Below, piece after piece: positions 11,051-20,300 of a DNA stretch of 64,000 nt. This stretch comes from Brachionus plicatilis (lineage: Eukaryota; Rotifera; Eurotatoria; Ploima; Brachionidae). The stretch is taken from NCBI GenBank assembly GCA_010279815.1, contig QEOQ01000192.1, positions 240,128 through 304,127 on the forward strand. The letters run 5' to 3'. Each line of letters opens with the position of its first letter. Within the stretch, counting starts at the first letter, position 1. Position numbers and translations under genes: made by a program. The notes beneath the pieces were generated by a model. That model was not told the DNA's origin. It saw only the letters and a program-made list of their open reading frames with translations, and did no database searches.

Positions 11051-12368
11051 TCAAGATTTGATCGAATTATTTTCCAGTTAGAGGAAAATGGATTTGTGAG
11101 ATTTTTTTCCTGGTTAGACTTGATCAAATCGTCGAAATATTTAATTCGATTGCTACTGTTCATGAATGTTCAAGCGATCATTATATTAATTAATCTATAA
11201 AAAAATTTTAAAACTCAAAACAAATAAAATTGAATATTTTTTTATGAAATTTATTATTAATTGTTATTATTTTTTTCTAAAGTTTACAGGGATTATATAT
11301 TAATTAAAAATTTAAAAAATTCAGGTGATTAGTAATTAGGTGTTCTTGCATGTAAAAACATTTATGTCTGTTGTTTTAAATCTGTTTAAGATTCTAGAAA
11401 TTTTAGGTTTAAATTTAACTTTTTTTGTTTCAATTCTAATTTAAGAAGTTCATCATAATTAAATATTATGAGGCTGCAGCTTCAAAATCTTTTGGTGAAA
11501 TTTATCTATATAGTAAGAAACAGGGTATTTTTTCGAAAATTTTAAAACTCCAATTTAACATTATTTGTTTATTTTCAAAATTCCTATTTTGAAAATTATT
11601 TTTTATAGAAACTTTTCAATGTAAAAGATCAATCAAATCTTAATTAATAAAACAAAATTAAATATTAATAAAACCATTTTTTATTAAATTTAGTTTATTT
11701 AGCCTTTTTTGACCAACTGCTTAAGTCAAGAAAAAAATGATTTAACATAATTTTAGACAAAATTATTGAGAGCGGTAATTACAATCTAATTTCAAAAATT
11801 ATTTTCTTTTTTATTTTTTGGATTTATGTGACAATAAATGCAATTGAAACAAGATTATTAATTGTTATGATCAATAATAAAAAATTTTTAAATCTAACTT
11901 TATTCAATATTATGAAAATTATTTCAAATAAATACTGCAGTATTTTTAAATTTCTTTCTTAAAAAATGAAATTCATGAAAATAAAGCTGATTATATATAT
12001 ATATATATTTTTATTTTTTAAGGACGAGTAAGGCTATTGTTTAAAATTAGCCTTGATTATATACTGTCAAGAGTATCACATGACTAATTTAGAAATAAAA
12101 AAATTGAATGTATTAATTGAAATTTAATAACGAAAAATAAACAAAAATTAATGTTTTTATTAAAAATTAACTTAAAAATTATTTTATTCGGAACCGATCT
12201 ATCTGTCTCGATAAAAAAAAATTTACAAAAAAGGGCCAAAGGAGATTTGACGAAAAAAGACCATAATGACAAGACAGAAATATATATGTATATTTATATA
12301 TATATATATCTATTTATTTATATTAATAAGTATAAGTGACTGTGAGACTTGGTTAAAAGAACCTTTTT
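11051..12368. other. Non-coding, AT-rich; TA microsatellites
   Basis: No gene recognised. Short TA-rich simple repeats lie near 11990-12010 and 12280-12325. Missing 5' exons of the costars gene may be hidden here. Confidence 0.5.
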
Positions 12369-13133
12369 TCATATAGAAGTCGATAAAAAGTTACTTAACT
12401 CATTCTCGTTGGTCAAATCCAGTTCACTTAATGACTTTTTTAACATTAACATTTTACCATCTTGGTCCTTAGATAAATTATCTTTTCGTTTAATTTCTTG
12501 TGAATCATCAGTTCTTTTCACCGAAAAAAGATTTCTTAACAATACTAAAGTCGGATCATTTTCGTCGGTTTGGTTCAGAGCTAAATTCCAATCGTTAGTA
12601 AACTGTTCTTGCTCGTCAGGGCACACTTGATCTTTTAGAGGGCCTCGTCGCTTTGAATAGTCATACATCAAATACTGTGTCGTATTATATGGAGCTCTTA
12701 ATTTATTCACATTTATAACTCTATGTCTATTTTTATTTTTCACCATCTTTGACTTATAATACGGTTTTTGGTTATTAATATTATTATTAAACTTATCTAG
12801 TCTAATGTTATTTTGACTCGTATTTATCCTAAAATGGTTACGATTTTTATTGTGACTATTAAAATTATAATAAGTACTGAACTGACGTGGTTTATTATTT
12901 AAAAAGTTTACCGATGACCAATCTTGAGAATGTGTATTCGAGTAATTTTGTACCGCGTTTGGTGTGTGAAACATGTCAAAATTTTTTGCTTTAAATTGAA
13001 ATTGATTAATTGCTATTCTGTCTTGAGTATGATGAAATTGATTGAATGACTTGTGCTTTTTCTTCTTGTTAGTCCAATTACGTGTCTGCAGGTTATGAAC
13101 TGGTGAAAGAATACTCATAATTCTTAGTTTCAT
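12369..13133 (-). CDS. PYNT-motif protein B, possible HEXIM relative
   Basis: This is a paralogue of the gene at 8484-9125: 254 residues, one exon, same strand. Residues 145-189 (KLRAPYNTTQYLMYDYSKRR onward to NLALNQ) differ from copy A at three positions. The C-terminus LKKSLSELDLTNENELSNFL is also shared. Between these blocks and in the N-terminal half the two copies have diverged almost completely. Here a basic patch, KNKNRHRV, lies a few residues before the motif, in the place where HEXIM proteins carry the Arg-rich 7SK RNA-binding patch; copy A has a weaker equivalent (YNRYKFF). The conserved blocks are therefore probably the functional parts. It may be a P-TEFb/CDK9 regulator by analogy with the HEXIM PYNT motif; the missing coiled coil argues for a divergent or different protein. 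The ATG at 13133 is the first in frame; Met6 is an alternative. Confidence 0.6.
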   Translation of the reverse strand: MKLRIMSILSPVHNLQTRNWTNKKKKHKSFNQFHHTQDRIAINQFQFKAKNFDMFHTPNAVQNYSNTHSQDWSSVNFLNNKPRQFSTYYNFNSHNKNRNHFRINTSQNNIRLDKFNNNINNQKPYYKSKMVKNKNRHRVINVNKLRAPYNTTQYLMYDYSKRRGPLKDQVCPDEQEQFTNDWNLALNQTDENDPTLVLLRNLFSVKRTDDSQEIKRKDNLSKDQDGKMLMLKKSLSELDLTNENELSNFLSTSI

Positions 13134-16033
13134 TCAGTTTTAAGTTCAAAGATGAGAAAAATTTATTTTCTATCTTTTTGTTTGATTATTTCGTTCTATA
13201 TTCGGGCTATATAGAAGAAAGAGGGAAAGAGTTTTTTGTTTATTGGGCGTTCTGTAGTTTTGCTAGTTTTGGAATTTTTTTAAGAATAAATTGAAATAAA
13301 ACTTAGCTATTTATAGCACTTTTCTATTTAGTCAAGAGGACCAGTCATATAGAGCTAGCTTGATTTGGTTGGTTAGAAAAATTTCCAATAAAATTCTCAC
13401 AATAGACTATCAACACTAGCCTACAAAGACTATGATATTTTAGGAAAAGTTGAATGTTAAGCAATACATTTTGTTTGTTGAATTTTGTTTAACGAATCAA
13501 ATTTAGGATAATAAATTACGTTGCTTTTAGAACAGAGGGGTTTCCAAGAGGTCCTAAAACAATTTTCAAGATGAACCCAAAATTATTTCATTCTAGATCC
13601 TCCTCTAAATTTATTAAATAAATTATTATAATTAAACATTCAAAGCCTCTAATGATATATTCAAATCTTTCTCTTTTGAATTTCTCTAAATCACTTTCAT
13701 AAAGGATATCGCATAGCAACTTATAACCTTGAACATGATCCTTACCTTAAACCTAGTTAAACTCATAGCATAAAATCAAAAATATTTGCCAAAAAAGCTT
13801 ATGACATTATTATGCTAATGTAATTCAACACAAGAAAAAGTCAATTTTTTTGTTGTTTAAATCATATATTCAGCTTGTGAACTTAACTAGACAGTTCTCA
13901 AATTTATTTTTCATCTGAAAGACTTGAATATTTTTTTATATAGTGAAACAATTTTTTTGGGATTTTTTTAATTTAAGCTTTTAACTCAATTTAAGTAAAT
14001 TTTAATTATTTATAATATTTTTATGATCAAAGGTTGTGATCAAATGTAAATAAATGTCAAGGTCAATTTTAATAAATTCAGGAAATTTAATGTTTGCTCA
14101 GATTTTTTTATATTTTTATACAAAATAGTGAGCATTTGAACATAATGCATGAATGTTAACAACAAACACGATTTAGTCCTTTTTAATTTATTTTTCGCAT
14201 CATTAGTTTCTGTATGCGAAAACTTGGTCAAAAATTAATTAAATCGTAAAATTCAAAAAATCGGGTTTCAATGCAAAGCGAGTGAGAGAGAAAGAGAAAA
14301 AAATAATTGCAGAAATTGTTTAGAAATAATGGCATTTAATTTTTTAAATCTGGGTTAAAATTAGCATAATATATTGCAACAAACAAATTGAAAATCCTTT
14401 TGAACAAAAATAAGAAGCCCAAATCAAAAACTACTAATTTTAAATAAAAATCTTTGAGATATTTTAATAAATATTTTGCTAAATTGTACTAGATCTACAA
14501 ATATTTGACAATTACTTTAGAAAAAAGCATCGATTTTCACTTGAATTATCCAAATCTAATATCAACTAAATCTTTTTAAAACAGAAATAATTCAAGTTTT
14601 AAGAAAATCTTTATTGATACTTATGACGATTGAATCTTTTCATAATTAATAATTTTATAATTTATAAATCGATTATTAAAATTTAGCAAATGAAAGTTTA
14701 TCGTTCACGTGACCCATTTTTTCTTAAAAATTCACCATTTAAGATGATTTGAGAAATTCCGATCATTCCAGATGACATATTTTTAATTAAGATTTTTTGC
14801 TTAAATTTCATCATATAAATTAAAATACCAAAAATTTGAGCCTATATTTTAAATTTAATTTATATAATAAATTATTATCAATGAATAATTGATAATTTAA
14901 TAGTATGATTTTTAAATAGTGATAAAATAATCAGAAAAAAAATTTATTTTTTGTCAAGCTTGGCATTTTTTTTCAAAAATTTTATTTAACCGTAAATTTA
15001 TTCATTATTATTCTCAAAAATTTTAAAATTTCAACTCAATTTTATTAATTATTTAAATCGTAGATATAAAAAATTAAAATATTAATTTCATTAATCAAAT
15101 ACTATCCAGAATCTCCAACTTTTTTGAACATATACACTATTAAAAATTTCCAATTAAAAATGAATTTTTAGCTCTCTTTATCTGAATATGGAAAAAAAAA
15201 TTTAAAAGCTCCGAGAACCAACTGCTAAAATTTATTTTTTTGAGTCCAAAGCCTGTATAAAAATAGAAAAATCAAAGTTTTTATTCAATAAATAATTTTG
15301 TAATTCTTGAAAGCTCTACCTTTCAGTCACTAGTGCATAATTAAAATAATATTTCTAATTATAATTTTTTTTTAGGTCTAATTAACTGAAATTTAATTTT
15401 GATTTTGAGTGGATTCAATGAATGTTTAATCAAAATAATTTTATTTCTATTTTTATTATTAATTGTCCTAATTTTTAAAATTAATGAGGTAAAAAAACTC
15501 AATAAATACTGCTCCGAATTTAGATTTAAAAAAATTCTTATTTTCAATCAACCCAAACTAAGCTCAAAGAACTTAAAGCATAAATTTCTGCAACGAACAA
15601 TAATAATTAACAAGAAAGAGCGATTTCAAAAAATAATAATTTAAAGTTTATTTAATTGTACAAATACTTCCCATTTAATTGGGGAAGGCCTATTTATTTT
15701 TTAGTTTTTCAAAAGAACAGTTGAACAATTAAATATAGAAAAGCTTCAAAATTCAAATAAAAATATTTGCCTCTAGTGCTTAATTAAATTAAATTAAACA
15801 ATTTTTTATAATCAAAACATTTTTAAAAATATTATTATTAATTAAAATTCCAAAAACTCAACAAAAAGTTAAACAAAAAAAGCCTCTTAATTTATTAATT
15901 GATAAACTTGATATTATTTTTTAACAATTAACAATAGTTGATTTATTTCGCATTTTTTAAAATATAAAAGCGGCTGATAAATATTGAATTAATTTTTACA
16001 AAAACTCACCTCGCTAGCATACCTTGCCAAACT
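13134..16033. other. Non-coding, AT-rich
   Basis: Upstream of PYNT-motif gene B. No gene recognised. The short open frames are Lys/Asn/Ile/Leu-rich translations of AT-rich DNA without family resemblance. Confidence 0.55.
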
Positions 16034-16324
16034 GTGATTTTTGTTTTAGAGCTTTTAGTTATTCTAAGCTATTTTCCATTAATTGGAAATAATTTAATTT
16101 TAAATATTTTAGATCTATTTCTTTTAAAAAAGCTTAATTCAGAAACATCGGGACAAAATTTGGCACATTTATTGAAACATGTTACCAAAAATAACCAAAC
16201 TTTCACCAAAGACGATTGGGATAAAACGATGAAAGAATATTTAAAATATATTTATTTATTCAAATTTATGAATAAGAATATCTTAATTTCCAAAAGTTCT
16301 TATCAATTAATTTATCAAATTTAG
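16034..16324 (+). CDS. Possible terminal exon of an unidentified gene
   Basis: The later part of this open frame (about 16130-16270) reads SETSGQNLAHLLKHVTKNNQ and TFTKDDWDKTMKEYL. Its amino-acid mix looks more like a real helical protein than the surrounding frames do. Two candidate splice acceptors lie just upstream (TATTTTAG near 16111 and AAAAAAG near 16131). No upstream exon or family was recognised, and the first part is hydrophobic low complexity. It may be a last exon, a relic, or chance. Confidence 0.25.
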   Translation: MIFVLELLVILSYFPLIGNNLILNILDLFLLKKLNSETSGQNLAHLLKHVTKNNQTFTKDDWDKTMKEYLKYIYLFKFMNKNILISKSSYQLIYQI

Positions 16325-16383
16325 CTCTATTATTAGTTAATATATAGACTAGTATTTAGTCAAACTAAAACCAATGCCAAACA

Positions 16384-16731
16384 ATGTCTAGAGTTGATAG
16401 AATTTTAGCTGGTTTAGCTACTTATAGTGGAAGAGACGCATGCATTCGGATCACATCATATATTTTCCTATTTCTCTACGGATTGCTTATTGATTTGGAC
16501 CAAAAAAATCCAAGAAATAATTCATGGCTTGTTCAAAATTTACTTTTGTTCTTCTCGATTGAAAAATTGGTTCAAGTGTCACTCTCATTCAGAGTTTTGG
16601 CAAAACAATTTGCCACTACGCGTATAATAGTTCGATTCTTTGATGACTTACCCACCATACACCAGTTCTACAAACATTACATAAAAACTTTTAGAACGCA
16701 AACGGATAAGAACAAAAATTATATTCCTTTG
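16384..16731 (+). CDS. PEX11-like exon 1a (alternative first exon or truncated paralogue)
   Basis: The frame begins MSRVDRILAGLATYSGRDAC and continues through a hydrophobic helix to ATTRIIVRFFDDLPTIHQFY. This follows the PEX11G N-terminal pattern 'L-SY-GRD---R---Y' and 'CR--LRLFDDL'. It ends at a strong donor (TTG|GTAAGT) in phase 0. The next PEX11 exon, 16902-17249, also ends in phase 0, so both could join the shared exon at 17293. The only local acceptor (TATATTAG near 16786-16793) would add just VFILSLKLLLTFKSSY before a stop, giving a truncated protein with no C-terminal membrane half. It is therefore either an alternative first exon of the downstream gene or a separate, shortened tandem copy. 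PEX11 proteins act in peroxisome elongation and division at the peroxisomal membrane. Confidence 0.65.
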
Positions 16732-16901
16732 GTAAGTTTTAAATTAAATTATAATAAAATATTTTAAATTTTTTTGCTTAAATCTATATTAGGTATTTAT
16801 CTTAAGTTTGAAGCTTTTACTTACTTTTAAATCTTCATATTAAACTGTTTATCAATACGAGATAAACATTTATTTAGCGTTGTTTTTAAGATTATCGAAA
16901 A

Positions 16902-17813
16902 ATGGCAGCTAAAAATAAAAATAGCCCAAAAGAGGAATCTAAACCGGTTCCAGCGGAACCTGTTAACCAGGAAAGCTATCTCCTACAAAAGTTGTCTATA
17001 ATAACAGATAATTTGGAAACATATCAGGGTCGGGACACTGTCATAACTCTTCTGCATTATATAGCTCTAATTATTGCTGATCTCTGCACCTATTTTCGGT
17101 GGGCCAGGAAAAAAAAATTAAGCAAATTATTTGTTAATATGTTTATTCAACTATCGAGTTGTCGTGTCATGCTAAGAATATTTGATGACTTTAGCGCCAT
17201 TAGAGAGTATTACAGGTTTTATAAAAATGAAAAATTAAAAGTTAGACTGGTACAAATTTTATTTTATTTTATTCAATTTTTTTTTATTTAAGAAAACAAT
17301 GAATCCCTATGTGAAATGGGTGACTACAATAAATTTAATTTTTTGGATTTTGTACAACCCGTTTGAGCATTTGGGATGGCTGGGCGAGCTTAAGGTTATT
17401 GATGTGGACCACGAGTCCTGGTATTTTTACACAAATATCGCTTGGGCCGGTGGACTTTTTACTTCAGTTTTGCTTAATTTTAATGTGGTAGTTTTATATT
17501 ATATGCAAATGGAAAACAAAGCTAAGAGAGAAGATGACAAAAATTTTGAGTAAATGACATAATTATTTTATTTAAAATTTTAATTAAACTTTTAATTATA
17601 AAAAAAACTAGTTCTTCCAAAATAATTAGCAAGACACAAATGACACAAGCAGCTACGATTGCTTTTAGGGATTTTTTGGACTGGTCAATTGCAATACATT
17701 TTATGCCAGATGGATTTTTATGGTCTGGCAAATTGCACTATTATCAAGTGGGTTTGATTGGAGTTTGCTCTTCATTCTGTCGAGTACATACTTATGTAAT
17801 AAATAGACAATGA
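16902..17813 (+). CDS. PEX11G: Peroxisomal membrane protein PEX11 gamma
   Basis: Exons are 16902-17249, 17293-17549 and 17630-17813, all GT-AG with introns of 43 and 80 bp, giving a protein of 262 residues. Exon 1 has an extra hydrophilic leader then LETYQGRDTVITLLHYIAL and SSCRVMLRIFDDFSAI. Exon 2 has WILYNPFEHLGWLGELKVID and DHESWYF. Exon 3 has AFRDFLDWSIAIHFMPDGFL and WSGKLHYYQVGLIGVCSS. These match the three conserved parts of PEX11G: the amphipathic N-terminal half, the 'Y-P-EH--W' loop and the C-terminal membrane segment with 'H-LP-G-LW-G-----VG-IG--SS'. PEX11 proteins remodel and divide peroxisomes. The exon 2 donor is GA|GTAAAT; reading on without splicing would stop one codon later, so the third exon is easily missed. 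The start at 16902 is the first ATG after a TAAGATT upstream. APC13 follows 234 bp downstream on the same strand. Confidence 0.85.
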
Positions 17814-18047
17814 AAACCGTCCTTATCGAAACTTTTACCCTGGCAAACTAATTATCATTAGTTTTAGTTAATTTACTATTTATTTAAAATAAAGTTTATT
17901 TTGAATTTTTTTTGATTTTGCTTAATTATTTCTAAAATTCATAAATTATTTTCAAAGACAAATTTTAACTCTTCTATTAGAAAATTTTAAATTCTATTTG
18001 ATTTAAATTTTTTTTCTATTCATCTAATACAATCTTCAAAATTCAAC

Positions 18048-18269
18048 ATGGATAGTGTTTATATAAGAGATTCGAATTTGGTCGATATTGTAGATAAAGA
18101 ATGGATAATGGACAAAATACCTTTTGCTGATATAAATGTTCCATTAGACGAGCTACCAGACAACGAGTTAAACGAGCTAAATGGACAGATTGCTCAAACA
18201 GCCAAAGAATTTGAAATGAAATGGAACGAAACCGGCCTGGCTCAAACATGGGTCATTATAAATCAATAA
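18048..18269 (+). CDS. ANAPC13: Anaphase-promoting complex subunit 13
   Basis: The single exon encodes 73 residues, against 74 in the human protein. It begins MDSVYIRDSNLVDIVDKEW and continues DKIPFADINVPLDELPDNEL and KEFEMKWNETGLAQ. The order MDS---RD---D--D--W--DK-P--D---PL-ELP ... KE-EMKW---L is that of APC13, a small, largely extended subunit that stabilises TPR subunits of the APC/C ubiquitin ligase, which targets mitotic cyclins and securin. Its length, the ATG context and the absence of stops support an intact gene. The TAA stop lies inside an AATAAA poly(A) signal (CAATAAAAAC), so the 3' UTR is probably very short. Confidence 0.93.
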   Translation: MDSVYIRDSNLVDIVDKEWIMDKIPFADINVPLDELPDNELNELNGQIAQTAKEFEMKWNETGLAQTWVIINQ

Positions 18270-18992
18270 AAACTAAAACTTATAATTAATTTTGGACAAT
18301 TTAAAATTTGCTATTAAAATTTTTTTCAAAATGTTTGTTTTAAATTTTCAATTTGTCTATAATAATTATTGATATTTGAAGAGTTAATATTTATTTTAAA
18401 TTGGATTAAGTGTGACGACAATCGACCAAAAAAATTGAGCAAAGAGGAAATTTCAAAAGTAATTTAAATGACGCAATAATAATTTTGCTTTAGTGATTTA
18501 CTGTTGCCTTGGTTCTTAAAACAAATAAAATACGAAATTTTAAGAATTAAAATTTTTATTAGATAAATTTTAAAACGCTTCGATTTGGTTTTCTTTTGAG
18601 ACTTAATTTTTTGATGGTGCCAGAATAATTTTAATTATTTAAATTAATGTAATATGGTACATTATTTTAATGAATACAAAAAAAGTTTTCCTATTTTTTT
18701 TAAAGTTTGATATAGATGCTATTTATTTACTTCATTATTAAGAAAAATAAATGAAATTATTTTATTTTTAAATTTAAAAATGGTTTTTCAATTTTGAAAT
18801 TTTACTCTGAATAAAGAAATTAAATTATTTACAAAAAGCTAAAAAGAAAAAAAAAGAATTTTTTTAAAATTTATTTTTGTCTAAATTAATTAATAAATAA
18901 ATAAAAAAATTACTTAAAAAAATAATGCTTAAATGAAAATTTATCTTTTTGCTTTGATAAAAAAATTCTTCGATAAATAAATTAAAAATTGT
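18270..18992. other. Non-coding, AT-rich
   Basis: Convergent space between APC13 (plus) and the SOCS-box gene (minus). Nothing further recognised. Confidence 0.6.
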
Positions 18993-20300
18993 TCAAATTT
19001 TCTTGTTAACAATATTGAAATTAAACAGATTTTTATATTTTAAGTAAATACTAGTCAGTTCGTTTTCAAAAAGAATAAATTTTTTAATATCTTTTGATAG
19101 TGGTAGTTTACTGACATTTTTTCGATTGTACTCTTTCATTGAATTTTTTATCTTTATTCGGCAAAGATTTGTTAATCTAAGTGGAAAAACTTGTTCACTG
19201 TTCTCTCTGATCATGCTCAGAGTATTTTGGTAATAATTTTTTTCCAAGTTGTACTCATTGTGGTCCATTGGGCAGTCAATTTGCTTGTTCACGAAGCGTT
19301 CATACTCCACATAGTCTCTTTGAGTGAATAAACCTGCCAAAATGTAAGCTTCGAAAAGAAGCAATATCATTTCGTTTAGTTCTAAGGCCCTGGTAATATG
19401 TTTCTTGAGAACTTGATTCTCTTCATGTGAACTTGACTGAGTGTAATAGATAACATACTCTAAATGATAGAGAGTGTACATCATAGCCAAAAAGTAATTT
19501 AAATACTCAATTCGACTTGATCCAAACTTGGTTGAATCGTCCAATTTATACTTGTATATAACCAGACAGTTCCACAAAATATTATCTTTGTAATTGCTGA
19601 TTAAGGAGTCATAATTGAGAAAGACTTGGGTCTGATAATTTTTTTTCAAATTGAGAATCATGTCTATCTCGATGGGGCTGAATTCATTTAATTCGCGAAT
19701 ACTAAAAATATCAAAATAGAATGGCATTAGGAACATGCCTACTGTACACGGAAGTAGTGAGTTATCTCGCAGAAATTTTCCATGAAGCGGATTATTCTGG
19801 TAATGTGCCAACAATTTGGATATTTTTCGCACTACTGAAAAATTATAAAAATTATTGTCATTTGAATTAGGACTGGGCATTTTGACCAAGCGAGTGTAAG
19901 CAAACACATCAAATGGACATTTGATACCATTGGCAAAATTTTTTTCCATTAAAAAAACCAAAGTATCTTTTTTAATTAGATTTAAATGACTAAGATTGTA
20001 TTTTAGAAAATTTGATCGGTCAATTTTCAGTATCTCTGTGTCATTTTGTGATGTTTGTAATTTTTCCAAATCGATTGAGTTCAAATTTTTACAAATTTGG
20101 TCAGATGAATCGAAGTTGGACCTAAGATTCAATGAAACATTTTTGATCGAAATGGATTTGGAAAGCTCGAGTCTGAAGCACTCATTTAGATCGTCTGGTG
20201 CCATTCGGCATCTCTTGTTCTTTATTTCTGCATCCTCGTCAGCATTTGGAAAATTCAGAAGACGATTTAACACCGCATGTTTCCTTTTATCTTGGCTCAT
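18993..20300 (-). CDS. SOCS-box protein with an unrecognised N-terminal region
   Basis: The single exon encodes 435 residues. Residues 372-415 (FPLRLTNLCRIKIKNSMKEY through LPLSKDIKKFILFENEL) form a SOCS box: the 'PL-L--LCR--I' elongin BC-binding helix followed by the 'LPLP--IK-FLLFE' cullin-box region. The fourth position of the cullin motif is Ser (LPLS) instead of Pro. Proteins with this box usually serve as substrate receptors of elongin-cullin 5 ubiquitin ligases. The N-terminal 80 residues are polar and probably disordered. Residues about 95-370 form a mainly helical region with conserved-looking aromatic segments (DTLVFLMEKNFANGIKCPFD; DNSLLPCTVGMFLMPFYFD) that I cannot assign. No SH2, WD40, SPRY or clear ankyrin repeats were seen, although the arrangement resembles arthropod and vertebrate SOCS-box proteins of unknown substrate. 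Substrate and function are unknown. Confidence 0.75.
   Translation of the reverse strand: MSQDKRKHAVLNRLLNFPNADEDAEIKNKRCRMAPDDLNECFRLELSKSISIKNVSLNLRSNFDSSDQICKNLNSIDLEKLQTSQNDTEILKIDRSNFLKYNLSHLNLIKKDTLVFLMEKNFANGIKCPFDVFAYTRLVKMPSPNSNDNNFYNFSVVRKISKLLAHYQNNPLHGKFLRDNSLLPCTVGMFLMPFYFDIFSIRELNEFSPIEIDMILNLKKNYQTQVFLNYDSLISNYKDNILWNCLVIYKYKLDDSTKFGSSRIEYLNYFLAMMYTLYHLEYVIYYTQSSSHEENQVLKKHITRALELNEMILLLFEAYILAGLFTQRDYVEYERFVNKQIDCPMDHNEYNLEKNYYQNTLSMIRENSEQVFPLRLTNLCRIKIKNSMKEYNRKNVSKLPLSKDIKKFILFENELTSIYLKYKNLFNFNIVNKKI

Noticed and set aside
16786..16844. Short local second exon for PEX11 exon 1a (VFILSLKLLLTFKSSY)
   Set aside because: Usable acceptor, but the peptide is AT-driven hydrophobic sequence unlike PEX11; kept only as an alternative in the exon 1a entry.
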